A stretch of DNA of 64,000 nucleotides from Pantoea vagans (GTDB lineage: Bacteria > Pseudomonadota > Gammaproteobacteria > Enterobacterales > Enterobacteriaceae), in assembly GCF_004792415.1 (NCBI RefSeq), contig NZ_CP038853.1, positions 3,720,001 through 3,784,000 of the forward strand, given 5' to 3'. The notes beneath the pieces are model-generated. The model ran no database searches and had not been told where the DNA came from. It saw only the letters and a list, made by a program, of their open reading frames with translations. Of this stretch, positions 28,201 to 37,134 are shown in pieces. Numbering within the stretch: the stretch's first letter is position 1; the number at the start of each line of letters is the position of its first letter. The position numbers and the translations under genes were made by a program.

Positions 28201-31200
28201 GTGTCCACCGTCAGCGCCCACGCGCCGCTCTGCGGGCTCACCTGGCCCACGCCGTTCACCACGTCCGCCGTGAACGCGTGCTCACCGTCCGCCACCGCCT
28301 TCGCCGGCGTGAAGCTCCAGCTGCCGCTGGCGTCCGACGTCGTGCTGCCGATCAGCGTGCCGTTGTCGTAGACGCGCACCGTCACGCCGTTGCCCGCCGT
28401 GCCGTTCAGCGTCGGGGTGCTGTCGTTGGTCACCGCCCCCTTCTGCAGGGTCTCGGTCACGCCCACGTCGTCGATCACCGTGTTGATGCTCGGCGCCGCC
28501 GGCGAACCGGTGACCACCGTCACCGTGTAGGCCGCGCTCGGGCTGGTGCTGTTGCCCGCCGGATCGCTCTCCACCGCCGTGAGGCCGTGGGTGCCCGCCG
28601 CCAGGGCGTGGCTGCTGTCCACCGCCAGGCTCCAGCTGCCGTCCGCGCCCACCGTGGCGCTGCCCAGCACGCTCTGCGTGCCGTTCAGCGTGCTGTACAC
28701 GGTCACCGTGTCGCCCGCCGTGCCGGTGCCGCTGATGACCGGCGTGGTGTCGTCGCTGCTGCCGCCGCTCACCACGTTGCCCTGCACCTCGCCGACGTCG
28801 TCCGCGAAGCCGGTAATGGCCAGCCTGGTGGCGTCCGGCGCCGTGAAGTCCAGCGTCAGGTCAAACGCCGCCGAGGCCGGGCTGGTGTTGCCCGCCGCGT
28901 CCGTGGCCGTCACCGTGAAGCTGTGCGCGCCCTCCTTCAGCGTCGAGGTCGGCGTGAAGCTCCATGCGCCGTCCGCGCCCGCCGTGACGCTGCCCAGCAG
29001 CGTGCCGCCGTCATACACCCGCACCGTGCTGGCCGCCTCCGCCGTGCCGTTCAGGGTCGGCGTCGGGTCGTCGCTTACCGCCCCGCTCGCCAGCTCACCC
29101 TGCACGCTGCCCACGTCGTCCGCGGCGCCGCTGATGGCCGGCGCCGCCGGCGCCGTCAGGTCCAGCGTGAAGCTGAACGTCACCGCGTCGCTGACCACGC
29201 CCGCCGCGTCGGTCGAGACCGCGCGCAGCGTGTGCGCCCCCTCCGCCAGCGCCGTCGCCGGCGTCAGGCTCCAGGTCCCGTTGCTCAGCACCGTGGCCGT
29301 GCCCAGCAGGATCTCCCCGTCGTACACGCTCACCACGCTGCCCGCCTTGCCGGTGCCGTTCACCGTCGGGGTCGCGTCGTCCGTCACCCCGCCCGCCGCG
29401 ATGTTGCCGGTCACGCTGCCCGCGTCGTCGGTGACGCTGGTGATCTGGATCAGGTTGCCGCTGGTGTCCACCGTCACCGTCAGGCCCGGCGTCGCCGCGC
29501 CGGTGTTGCCCGCCTCATCGGTCACGCTTACCGCCAGGGTGTGGTCGCCGTCGTCAAGCGCCGCCGCCGGCGTCCAGCTCCACGCGCCGGTGGTGGCGTC
29601 CGCGGTCACCGAGCCGATGGCCCTGCCCCCGTCGTACACCGTGACCACCGCGCCCGCCTCCGCCGTGCCGCTCAGGGTCGGGGTGCTGTCGTCGGTGGTG
29701 TCGCCGTCCGCCAGCGCGCCGGTCACGGCGCCCACGTCGTCGGTTATCACCAGGTCTGCCACCGCCGCCGGGGCCGCGGTGTCCACCGTCAGCGCCCACG
29801 CGCCGCTCTGCGGGCTCACCTGGCCCACGCCGTTCACCACGTCCGCCGTGAACGCGTGCTCGCCGTCCGCCACCGCCTTCGCCGGCGTGAAGCTCCAGCT
29901 GCCGCTGGCGTCCGACGTCGTGCTGCCGATCAGCGTGCCGTTGTCGTAGACGCGCACCGTGACGCCGTTGCCCGCCGTGCCGTTCAGCGTCGGGGTGCTG
30001 TCGTTGGTCACCGCCCCCTTCTGCAGGGTCTCGGTCACGCCCACGTCGTCGATCACCGTGTTGATGCTCGGCGCCGCCGGCGCGCCGGTGACCACCGTCA
30101 CCGTGTAGGCCGGGGTCGGGCTGGTGCTGTTGCCCGCCGGATCGCTCTCCACCGCCGTGAGGCCGTGGGTGCCCGCCGCCAGGGCGTGGCTGCTGTCCAC
30201 CGCCAGGCTCCAGCTGCCGTCCGCGCCCACCGTGGCGCTGCCCAGCACGCTCTGCGTGCCGTTCAGCGTGCTGTACACGGTCACCGTGTCGCCCGCCGTG
30301 CCGGTGCCGCTGATGACCGGCGTGGTGTCGTCGCTGCTGCCGCCGCTCACCACGTTGCCCTGCACCTCGCCGACGTCGTCCGCGAAGCCGGTGATGGCCA
30401 GCCTGGTGGCGTCCGGCGCCGTGAAGTCCAGCGTCAGGTCAAACGCCGCCGAGGCCGGGCTGGTGTTGCCCGCCGCGTCCGTGGCCGTCACCGTGAAGCT
30501 GTGCGCGCCCTCCTTCAGCGTCGAGGTCGGCGTGAAGCTCCACGCGCCGTCCGCGCCCGCCGTGACGCTGCCCAGCAGCGTGCCGCCGTCATACACCCGC
30601 ACCGTGCTGGCCGCCTCCGCCGTGCCGTTCAGGGTCGGCGTCGGGTCGTCGCTTACCGCCCCGCTCGCCAGCTCACCCTGCACGCTGCCCACGTCGTCCG
30701 CGGCGCCGCTGATGGCCGGCGCCGCCGGCGCCGTCAGGTCCAGCGTGAAGCTGAACGTCACCGCGTCGCTGACCACGCCCGCCGCGTCGGTCGAGACCGC
30801 GCGCAGCGTGTGCGCCCCCTCCGCCAGCGCCGTCGCCGGCGTCAGGCTCCAGGTCCCGTTGTTCAGCACCGTGGCCGTGCCCAGCAGGATCTCCCCGTCG
30901 TACACGCTCACCACGCTGCCCGCCTTGCCGGTGCCGTTCACCGTCGGCGTCGCGTCGTCCGTCACCCCGCCCGAAGCGATGTTGCCGGTCACGCTGCCCG
31001 CGTCGTCGGTGACGCTGGTGATCTGGATCAGGTTGCCACTGGTGTCCACCGTCACCGTCAGGCCCGGCGTCGCCGCGCCGGTGTTGCCCGCCTCATCGGT
31101 CACGCTTACCGCCAGGGTGTGGTCGCCGTCGTCAAGCGCCGCCGCCGGCGTCCAGCTCCACGCGCCGTCTTCGGCGGCCGTGACCGTGGCCACCACCTGG

Positions 31201-34200
31201 CCGTTGTCGAGGATGTTCACCGTGGCGCCCGCCTCCGCGGTGCCGCTCAGGGTCGGGGTGCTGTCGTCGGTGGTGTCGCCGTCCGCCAGCGCGCCGGTCA
31301 CGGCGCCCACGTCGTCGGTGATGACCAGGTCTGCCACCGCCGCCGGGGCCGCGGTGTCCACCGTCAGCGGCCACGCGCCGCTCTGCGGGCTCACCTGGCC
31401 CACGCCGTTCACCACGTCCGCCGTGAACGCGTGCTCGCCGTCCGCCACCGCCTTCGCCGGCGTGAAGCTCCAGCTGCCGCTGGCGTCCGACGTCGTGCTG
31501 CCGATCAGCGTGCCGTTGTCGTAGACGCGCACCGTCACGCCGCCGCCCGCCGTGCCGTTCAGCGTCGGGGTGCTGTCGTTGGTCACCGCCCCCTTCTGCA
31601 GGGTCTCGGTCACGCCCACGTCGTCGATCACCGTGTTAATGCTCGGCGCCGCCGGCGCGCCGGTGACCACCGTCACCGTGTAGGCCGGGGTCGGGCTGGT
31701 GCTGTTGCCCGCCGGATCGCTCTCCACCGCCGTGAGGCCGTGGGTGCCCGCCGCCAGGGCGTGGCTGCTGTCCACCGCCAGGCTCCAGCTGCCGTCCGCG
31801 CCCACCGTGGCGCTGCCCAGCACGCTCTGCGTGCCGTTCAGCGTGCTGTACACGGTCACCGTGTCGCCCGCCGTGCCGGTGCCGCTGATGACCGGCGTGG
31901 TGTCGTCGCTGCTGCCGCCGCTCACCACGTTGCCCTGCACCTCACCGACGTCGTCCGCGAAGCCGGTGATGGCCAGGCTTGAGGCGTCTGGTGGAGTAGT
32001 GTCGGTAGTGAAGCCGATAGTGTCTGATGGAACACTGGTGTTGCCTGCTTTATCCGTTTCGGTGGTATGGATACTGTGACTGCCATCCGCCATTGTCGCT
32101 TCTGGCGTCCAGCTCCAGTTACCGTCTGCATCGATGATGGTGGAACCGATGACTTGATCGTTGTCGTAAATGACAACAGTGTTACCCGCTTCGCCCTTGC
32201 CGGAGAAAGCAGGCTGACCATCATCTGTCAGACCATCGTTCAGGATTGGACCTGTCACGTTACCTGCGTCATCAATCGCAACAGGTGCAGCCGCTTTTTC
32301 AGGCGCAATAGTATCGATTGTGATGACTTCAGCTTCTGTCGGCGCGCTGCTGTTACCGGCAGGATCGGTCTCCACGGTATTGATGCTGTGCGAACCGTCC
32401 GCCATCGGCGCGTCCGGCGTGAAGCTCCAACTGCCGTCCGCGTCTACAACGACGGAGCCGATCGGCTGGTCATTGTCGTAGATCACTACGGTGTTGCCCG
32501 CTTCGCCTTTACCAGAAATTGCCGGCTGTGCGTCGTTCGTTGCACCACCGTTGTCGATGATATTACCCGCACCATCTGTAATGGTCGGCATCTCCCCCTG
32601 GTCTGGGGCAGTGGTGTCGACCGTGATCGCTACCGCATCCGTCGGCGCGCTGGTGTTGCCCGCCACGTCAGTTTCGGTGGTGTGGATGCTGTGCTCACCC
32701 TCGGCCAGCGGCGCGTCCGGCGTAAAGCTCCAGTTACCGTCGGCATCCACCACTACCGAGCCGATCGGCTGGTCGTTGTCGTAGATGGTGACGGTGCTGC
32801 CCGCCTCGCCCTTTCCGGCCAGTTCCGGCTGTGTATCGTCGGTCGAGTCTCCGCCGCTGAGCGGGCCCGTGATATTCCCGACGTTATCAGTGATGGTCGG
32901 TGCGGCTGCTTTCTCAGGCGCAGTGGTGTCGACCGTGATCGCTACCGCATCTGTCGGCGCGCTGGTGTTGCCCGCCGCGTCGGTTTCGGTAGTGTGGATG
33001 CTGTGCTCACCTTCGGCCAGCGGCGCGTCCGGCGTAAAGCTCCAGCTGCCATCTGCGTCCACCACTACCGAGCCGATCGGCTGGTCGTTGTCGTAGATGG
33101 TGACGGTGCTGCCCGCCTCGCCCTTTCCGGCCAGTTCCGGCTGTGTATCGTCGGTCGAGTCTCCGCCGCTGAGCGGGCCCGTGATATTCCCGACGTTATC
33201 AGTGATGGTCGGTGCGGCTGCTTTCTCAGGCGCAGTGGTATCGACCGTGATCGCTACCGCATCCGTCGGCGCGCTGATGTTGCCAGCCACGTCAGTTTCG
33301 GTCGTGTGAATGCTGTGCTCACCTTCGGCCAGCGGTGCGTCCGGCGTCCAGCTCCAGTTACCGTCTGCGTCCACAACTGTGGAACCGATCGGCTGATCGT
33401 TGTCGTATATGGTGACGATACTGCCCGCCTCGCCCTTTCCGGCCAGCTCCGGCTGTGCATCATCGGTCGAGTCTCCGCCGCTGAGCGGGCCCGTGATGTC
33501 ACCCACGTTATCGGTAATAGTCGGTGCGGCCGCTTTCTCTGGGGCAACGGTGTCAATTGTGATTTCATTGGCCGCCGTCGGCGCGCTGCTGTTGCCCGCC
33601 GGATCGGTCTCCACGGTATTGATGCTGTGCGAGCCGTCCGCCACCGGCGCGTCCGGCGTGAAGCTCCAGCTGCCGTCTGCGTCCACAACCACGGAGCCGA
33701 TCGGCTGGTCGTTGTCATAGATGACCACTGTGTTGCCCGCTTCGCCCTCGCCGGAAATGGTCGGCTGCGCCTCGTTGGTCGCGCTGCCGTTGTCGATGAC
33801 GTTGCCTGCACCGTCTGTGATGATCGGTACGCCGCCCTGGTCAGGCGCAGTGGTATCGACCGTGATCGCTACCGCATCCGTCGGCACGCTGATGTTGCCA
33901 GCCACGTCAGTTTCGGTCGTGTGAATGCTGTGCTCACCTTCGGCCAGCGGTGCGTCCGGCGTCCAGCTCCAGTTACCGTCTGCGTCCACAACTGTGGAAC
34001 CGATCGGCTGATCGTTGTCGTATATGGTGACGATACTGCCCGCCTCGCCCTTTCCGGCCAGCTCCGGCTGTGCATCATCGGTCGAGTCCCCGCCGTTAAG
34101 TGGGCCCGTAATATCACCCACGTTATCGATGATCGTCGGGGCGTCCGCTTTCTCAGGTGCAACGGTGTCAATTGTGATTTCATTGGCCGCCGTCGGCGCG

Positions 34201-36818
34201 CTGCTGTTGCCCGCCGGATCGGTCTCCACGGTATTGATGCTGTGCGAACCGTCTGCCATCGGCGCATCCGGCGTGAAGCTCCAGCTGCCGTCCGCGTCCA
34301 CCACCACGGAGCCGATAGGCTGGTCGTTGTCGTAGATGACCACGGTGTTGCCCGCTTCACCCTCGCCGGAAATGGTCGGCTGCGCCTCGTTGGTCGCCCC
34401 GCCGTTATCGATAACGTTGCCTGCGCCGTCCGTGATGATCGGCGTAACTGCGCTCGGCACCACGGTGTCGATGGTGATCACCTCGGCCGCCGTCGGCGCG
34501 CTGCTGTTGCCCGCCGGATCGGTCTCCACGGTATTGATGCTGTGCGAGCCGTCCGCCATCGGCGCGTCCGGCGTGAAGCTCCAGCTGCCGTCCGCGTCCA
34601 CCACCACGGAGCCGATAGGCTGGTCGTTGTCATAGATGACCACGGTGTTGCCCGCTTCACCCTCGCCGGAAATGGTCGGCTGCGCCTCGTTGGTCGCCCC
34701 GCCGTTATCGATGACGTTGCCCGCGCCGTCCGTGATGGTCGGTGTAACTGCGCTCGGCACCACGGTGTCGATGGTGATCACCTCGGCCGCCGTCGGCGCG
34801 CTGCTGTTGCCCGCCGGATCGGTCTCCACGGTATTGATGCTGTGCGAGCCGTCCGCCATCGGCGCGTCCGGCGTGAAGCTCCAGCTGCCGTCTGCGTCCA
34901 CCACCACGGAGCCGATAGGCTGGTCGTTGTCGTAGATGACCACGGTGTTGCCCGCTTCGCCCTCGCCGGAAATGGTCGGCTGCGCCTCGTTGGTCGCCCC
35001 GCCGTTGTCGATAACGTTGCCTGCGCCGTCCGTGATGGTCGGCGTAACTGCGCTCGGTACCACGGTGTCGATGGTGATGACCTCGGCCTCACTCGGCGTG
35101 CTGCTGTTGCCGGCCGGATCGGTCTCCACGGTATTGATGCTGTGCGAGCCGTCCGCCATCGGCGCGTCCGGCGTGAAGCTCCAGCTGCCGTCTGCGTCCA
35201 CAACCACGGAGCCGATCGGCTGATCGTTGTCGTAGATGACCACGGTGTTGCCCGCTTCACCCTCGCCGGAAATGGTCGGCTGCGCCTCGTTGGTCGCGCC
35301 GCCGTTGTCGATGACGTTGCCCGCGCCGTCCGTGATGGTCGGCGTAACTGCGCTCGGTACCACGGTGTCGATGGTGATCACCTCGGCCGCCGTCGGCGCG
35401 CTGCTGTTGCCGGCCGGATCGGTCTCCACGGTATTGATGCTGTGCGAACCGTCCGCCATCGGCGCGTCCGGCGTGAAGCTCCAGCTGCCGTCCGGACCTA
35501 CTACAACGGAGCCGATCGGCTGATCGTTGTCGTAGATGACCACGGTGTTGCCCGCTTCGCCCTCGCCGGAAATCGTCGGCTGCGCCTCGTTGGTCGCGCC
35601 GCCGTTGTCGATGACGTTGCCCGCACCGTCGGTGATGGTCGGCACCACGGCACTTGGCACTATGGTGTCGATGGTGATGACTTCAGCCTCACTCGGCGTG
35701 CTGCTGTTGCCCGCCGGATCGGTCTCCACGGTGTGGATGCTGTGCGAACCGTCCGCCATCGGCGCATCCGGCGTGAAGCTCCAGCTGCCGTCAGCGTCCA
35801 CCACCACGGAGCCGATCGGCTGATCGTTGTCATAGATGACCACGGTGTTGCCCGCTTCGCCCTTGCCGGAAATCGTCGGCTGCGCCTCGTTGGTTGCACC
35901 GCCGCCATCGATAACGTTACCTGCACCATCTGTAATGGTCGGTACAGTCGACTGAGCGGGTGGCGTGGTGTCGACGACAATCGTAATAGCGTCTGAAGCA
36001 TCGCTGACATTACCAGCAGGATCGGTTTCCGTGGTGTCCAGTGCATGCGAACCATCTGCCATCGGAGTAACTGGCGTCCAGCTCCATTTTCCGTTCGCAT
36101 CAATAGTGGTAGAACCAATGGCAGTGCCATTGTCGTAAATGGTTATAACGTTGCCTGCTGTTCCCTGACCTGAAATCTGAGGCATTGATTCGTCTGTGAT
36201 TGCGCCGTCTGTCAGCGCACCTTTGACGGGACCCGTATTATCGGTAATCTGTCCGATGCCCTGGCTTTGCGGCGGCGTAACCGCTGGAGATGAGGAGTCA
36301 TCATCTTTATTGTAATGGTGTGCTATCGCTGCACCTGCACCAATAGCACCTGCTCCTGCGAGTAAGGCGAATAATGGATATAAATTATTGCTGTCTTCCT
36401 GTGCCACCACATAAGGTGCCCCAGGGCCAAGGGAATCGCCGCCCAGCGCAACAGGAGATAACTGCCCGTCAGCAATCAGATAGCCTGTCTCATAGCTTTC
36501 GCCTGAAACAGGAATGTAGGGATAAACCATGCCATCTTCGGCCATTCCCAGCAAAACAGGTGGATGACCATCATGCTTAGCATAGTAATCTTCGAGTATC
36601 AGAGAGGGCTGAGAATCGCCCTCCTGAATAACGACTAAATCATTGCCCACGCGTTTAAGTGTGACGTTTTCAGGGGCAAAATCATTCGCTTCATTCTTAA
36701 GCAGATACTGGCTTCCTGGCTTAACAACCATTTTAGCCGGATGCGAACTACTTGCGGTTACGTTCTGATTTTTCCCATCAGCATGGTGCGTTATGAGAAC
36801 AATGTTTTTCTCACTCAT
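25125..36818 (-). CDS. bapA: BapA-like adhesin, N-terminal and repeat part (first open frame)
   Basis: Open for 3,897 codons from ATG 36818 (AAGGA about ten bases upstream). Residues 1-150 are the BapA prefix domain (MSEKNIVLITHHADGKNQNV..., SGESYETGYLIADGQLSPV). Residues about 150-170 are hydrophobic, Gly/Ala-rich, then KDDDSSS. Ig-like domains follow, each with the pattern (I/V)TD..G.(V/I)......T(N/D)(E/D)..P...G.GEAG..V.IYDN...IGS..VDADG.WS(F/W)TPDAP..(D/E)G.HSI.T.ETD.AGN.S. The true frame ends at the poly-C tract at 25279-25284; the last 50 or so codons (QKGGGDQRQHPD...) are frameshifted and mimic minus-strand repeats read out of frame. On its own the product lacks the C-terminal secretion signal, so it should not be exported. 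Confidence 0.85.
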   Translation of the reverse strand: MSEKNIVLITHHADGKNQNVTASSSHPAKMVVKPGSQYLLKNEANDFAPENVTLKRVGNDLVVIQEGDSQPSLILEDYYAKHDGHPPVLLGMAEDGMVYPYIPVSGESYETGYLIADGQLSPVALGGDSLGPGAPYVVAQEDSNNLYPLFALLAGAGAIGAGAAIAHHYNKDDDSSSPAVTPPQSQGIGQITDNTGPVKGALTDGAITDESMPQISGQGTAGNVITIYDNGTAIGSTTIDANGKWSWTPVTPMADGSHALDTTETDPAGNVSDASDAITIVVDTTPPAQSTVPTITDGAGNVIDGGGATNEAQPTISGKGEAGNTVVIYDNDQPIGSVVVDADGSWSFTPDAPMADGSHSIHTVETDPAGNSSTPSEAEVITIDTIVPSAVVPTITDGAGNVIDNGGATNEAQPTISGEGEAGNTVVIYDNDQPIGSVVVGPDGSWSFTPDAPMADGSHSINTVETDPAGNSSAPTAAEVITIDTVVPSAVTPTITDGAGNVIDNGGATNEAQPTISGEGEAGNTVVIYDNDQPIGSVVVDADGSWSFTPDAPMADGSHSINTVETDPAGNSSTPSEAEVITIDTVVPSAVTPTITDGAGNVIDNGGATNEAQPTISGEGEAGNTVVIYDNDQPIGSVVVDADGSWSFTPDAPMADGSHSINTVETDPAGNSSAPTAAEVITIDTVVPSAVTPTITDGAGNVIDNGGATNEAQPTISGEGEAGNTVVIYDNDQPIGSVVVDADGSWSFTPDAPMADGSHSINTVETDPAGNSSAPTAAEVITIDTVVPSAVTPIITDGAGNVIDNGGATNEAQPTISGEGEAGNTVVIYDNDQPIGSVVVDADGSWSFTPDAPMADGSHSINTVETDPAGNSSAPTAANEITIDTVAPEKADAPTIIDNVGDITGPLNGGDSTDDAQPELAGKGEAGSIVTIYDNDQPIGSTVVDADGNWSWTPDAPLAEGEHSIHTTETDVAGNISVPTDAVAITVDTTAPDQGGVPIITDGAGNVIDNGSATNEAQPTISGEGEAGNTVVIYDNDQPIGSVVVDADGSWSFTPDAPVADGSHSINTVETDPAGNSSAPTAANEITIDTVAPEKAAAPTITDNVGDITGPLSGGDSTDDAQPELAGKGEAGSIVTIYDNDQPIGSTVVDADGNWSWTPDAPLAEGEHSIHTTETDVAGNISAPTDAVAITVDTTAPEKAAAPTITDNVGNITGPLSGGDSTDDTQPELAGKGEAGSTVTIYDNDQPIGSVVVDADGSWSFTPDAPLAEGEHSIHTTETDAAGNTSAPTDAVAITVDTTAPEKAAAPTITDNVGNITGPLSGGDSTDDTQPELAGKGEAGSTVTIYDNDQPIGSVVVDADGNWSFTPDAPLAEGEHSIHTTETDVAGNTSAPTDAVAITVDTTAPDQGEMPTITDGAGNIIDNGGATNDAQPAISGKGEAGNTVVIYDNDQPIGSVVVDADGSWSFTPDAPMADGSHSINTVETDPAGNSSAPTEAEVITIDTIAPEKAAAPVAIDDAGNVTGPILNDGLTDDGQPAFSGKGEAGNTVVIYDNDQVIGSTIIDADGNWSWTPEATMADGSHSIHTTETDKAGNTSVPSDTIGFTTDTTPPDASSLAITGFADDVGEVQGNVVSGGSSDDTTPVISGTGTAGDTVTVYSTLNGTQSVLGSATVGADGSWSLAVDSSHALAAGTHGLTAVESDPAGNSTSPTPAYTVTVVTGAPAAPSINTVIDDVGVTETLQKGAVTNDSTPTLNGTAGGGVTVRVYDNGTLIGSTTSDASGSWSFTPAKAVADGEHAFTADVVNGVGQVSPQSGAWPLTVDTAAPAAVADLVITDDVGAVTGALADGDTTDDSTPTLSGTAEAGATVNILDNGQVVATVTAAEDGAWSWTPAAALDDGDHTLAVSVTDEAGNTGAATPGLTVTVDTSGNLIQITSVTDDAGSVTGNIASGGVTDDATPTVNGTGKAGSVVSVYDGEILLGTATVLNNGTWSLTPATALAEGAHTLRAVSTDAAGVVSDAVTFSFTLDLTAPAAPAISGAADDVGSVQGELASGAVSDDPTPTLNGTAEAASTVRVYDGGTLLGSVTAGADGAWSFTPTSTLKEGAHSFTVTATDAAGNTSPASAAFDLTLDFTAPDATRLAITGFADDVGEVQGNVVSGGSSDDTTPVISGTGTAGDTVTVYSTLNGTQSVLGSATVGADGSWSLAVDSSHALAAGTHGLTAVESDPAGNSTSPTPAYTVTVVTGAPAAPSINTVIDDVGVTETLQKGAVTNDSTPTLNGTAGNGVTVRVYDNGTLIGSTTSDASGSWSFTPAKAVADGEHAFTADVVNGVGQVSPQSGAWALTVDTAAPAAVADLVITDDVGAVTGALADGDTTDDSTPTLSGTAEAGAVVTVYDGGRAIGSVTADATTGAWSWTPAAALDDGDHTLAVSVTDEAGNTGAATPGLTVTVDTSGNLIQITSVTDDAGSVTGNIAAGGVTDDATPTVNGTGKAGSVVSVYDGEILLGTATVLSNGTWSLTPATALAEGAHTLRAVSTDAAGVVSDAVTFSFTLDLTAPAAPAISGAADDVGSVQGELASGAVSDDPTPTLNGTAEAASTVRVYDGGTLLGSVTAGADGAWSFTPTSTLKEGAHSFTVTATDAAGNTSPASAAFDLTLDFTAPDATRLAITGFADDVGEVQGNVVSGGSSDDTTPVISGTGTAGDTVTVYSTLNGTQSVLGSATVGADGSWSLAVDSSHALAAGTHGLTAVESDPAGNSTSPSAAYTVTVVTGSPAAPSINTVIDDVGVTETLQKGAVTNDSTPTLNGTAGNGVTVRVYDNGTLIGSTTSDASGSWSFTPAKAVADGEHAFTADVVNGVGQVSPQSGAWALTVDTAAPAAVADLVITDDVGAVTGALADGDTTDDSTPTLSGTAEAGAVVTVYDGGRAIGSVTADATTGAWSWTPDAALDDGAHSITVTATDAAGNESPASAAVSVTVDTSGNLIQITSVTDDAGSVTGNIAAGGVTDDATPTVNGTGKAGSVVSVYDGEILLGTATVLSNGTWSLTPATALAEGAHTLRAVSTDAAGVVSDAVTFSFTLDLTAPAAPAISGAADDVGSVQGELASGAVSDDPTPTLNGTAEAASTVRVYDGGTLLGSVTAGADGAWSFTPTSTLKEGAHSFTVTATDAAGNTSPASAAFDLTLDFTAPDATKLAITGFADDVGEVQGNVVSGSSSDDTTPVISGTGTAGDTVTVYSTLNGTQSVLGSATVGADGSWSLAVDSSHALAAGTHGLTAVESDPAGNSTSPSAAYTVTVVTGSPAAPSINTVIDDVGVTETLQKGAVTNDSTPTLNGTAGNGVTVRVYDNGTLIGSTTSDASGSWSFTPSRGVADGEHAFTADVVNGVGQVSPQSGAWALTVDTAAPAAVADLVVTDDVGAVTGALADGDTTDDSTPTLSGTAEAGAVVTVYDGGRAIGSVTADATTGAWSWTPDAALDDGAHSITVTATDAAGNESPASAAVSVTVDTSGNLIQITSVTDDAGSVTGNIAAGGVTDDATPTVNGTGKAGSVVSVYDGEILLGTATVLSNGTWSLTPATALAEGAHTLRAVSTDAAGVVSDAVTFSFTLDLTAPAAPAISGAADDVGSVQGELASGAVSDDPTPTLNGTAEAASTVRVYDGGTLLGSVTAGADGAWSFTPTSTLKEGAHSFTVTATDAAGNTSPASAAFDLTLDFTAPDATRLAITGFADDVGEVQGNVVSGGSSDDTTPVISGTGTAGDTVTVYSTLNGTQSVLGSATVGADGSWSLAVDSSHALAAGTHGLTAVESDPAGNSTSPTPAYTVTVVTGAPAAPSINTVIDDVGVTETLQKGGGDQRQHPDAERHGGQRRHGARLRQRHADRQHDVGRQRQLELHAGEGGGGR
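25279..25284 (-). other. Frameshift 1: poly-C tract with one extra base
   Basis: This unit has six C where the equivalent position in the other macro-repeats (e.g. 23706-23710) has five, turning AAG GGG GCG into AAG GGG GGC on the coding strand. Confidence 0.9.
31991..36290 (-). repeat. About 14 tandem Ig-like repeats of roughly 300 bp in the N-terminal half of the adhesin
   Basis: Successive units are exactly 300 bp apart for several copies (e.g. shared landmarks at 34336, 34636, 34936, 35236, 35536), with a few 309-312-bp variants. Two subtypes alternate: PTITDGAGNVIDNGGATNEA and PTITDNVGDITGPLSGGDST. Sequence conservation is highest in the run from 34.3 to 35.8 kb. Confidence 0.92.
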
Positions 36819-37134
36819 AAAAATTTATTCCTTATTAATGGAGAATTCCTGTCAATTTTTTTCAATTTTTTAGCTGAGAGCAGTTCATTCTTTTGCAGAG
36901 TTGCTATTTCGTCCGAACAAAGATTTAAGAACAATAAAGCACAGCGACTGGCCTGAATAACCAATCGAAAGCTTTCGGTCTGATAACGTAAAGATTGTCC
37001 TGCCCTGTCAAAAAATCACTTCACTAACCTGGATGGAAAACTGCCTGCCTTTAATAGCATCCAGACAAAATGGTATCTTTTGAGAAGGCTTTAATTATTT
37101 CGAGCAATAATTTTTAACATTATCGTAATGGCGA
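36819..37134. other. Leader region of the adhesin gene
   Basis: No gene. AT-rich. Contains the perfect 12-bp palindrome CGAAAGCTTTCG (36966-36977) and an inverted repeat CTGGATG/CATCCAG (37029-37035 and 37058-37064) that could form a stem just after the LuxR-type gene. The adhesin promoter is expected here. Binding proteins are unknown. Confidence 0.5.

Larger units (their letters stand above)
22200..31990 (-). repeat. Six tandem 1,575-1,578-bp macro-repeats within the adhesin gene
   Basis: Identical landmarks recur at 22238, 23816, 25390, 26968, 28546, 30124 and 31699 (intervals 1578, 1574, 1578, 1578, 1578, 1575). Each unit encodes five Ig-like domains: LAITGFADDVGEVQG, SINTVIDDVGVTETLQKG, DLV(I/V)TDDVGAVTG, ITSVTDDAGSVTGN and AISGAADDVGSVQG. 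The 1,575-bp units lack one codon in the third domain; the 1,574 interval equals 1,575 plus the extra C minus AG. Copies are nearly identical over long stretches and very GC-rich, so the copy number cannot be trusted from short reads. Confidence 0.95.
18814..36818 (-). pseudogene. bapA: BapA-like giant repetitive adhesin gene, disrupted by two frameshifts as sequenced
   Basis: The whole gene spans 18 kb. If the two indels were repaired it would encode about 6,000 residues, exported by the neighbouring type I system. Order: BapA-type N-terminal prefix (1-150), a Gly/Ala hydrophobic segment (NNLYPLFALLAGAGAIGAGA), about 14 Ig-like domains of about 100 residues, six five-domain macro-repeats of 525-526 residues, a few divergent Ig-like domains, an FG-GAP/VCBS-like calcium-binding block, and a C-terminal type I secretion signal with RTX-like turns. 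Role in the family: biofilm formation and surface attachment. An extra C at 25279-25284 and a missing AG at 23896/23897 put the three parts in different frames and do not cancel. Either the gene is inactive or the repeat assembly is faulty here. Confidence 0.85.

Noticed and set aside
25224..31982. Plus-strand open frame of 2,252 codons opposite the adhesin
   Set aside because: Its product is an Arg/His/Ala/Val-rich periodic sequence that simply mirrors the GC-rich minus-strand repeats; no start signals or domains. The true coding strand shows clear Ig-like domains.
32067..35996. Plus-strand open frame of 1,309 codons opposite the 300-bp repeats
   Set aside because: Same cause: periodic absence of stops opposite a repetitive gene; no recognisable protein family.
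22200..36290. Regular repeats as a possible CRISPR array
   Set aside because: The repeats are contiguous, in frame and 300 or 1,578 bp long, without unique spacers; they encode protein domains.
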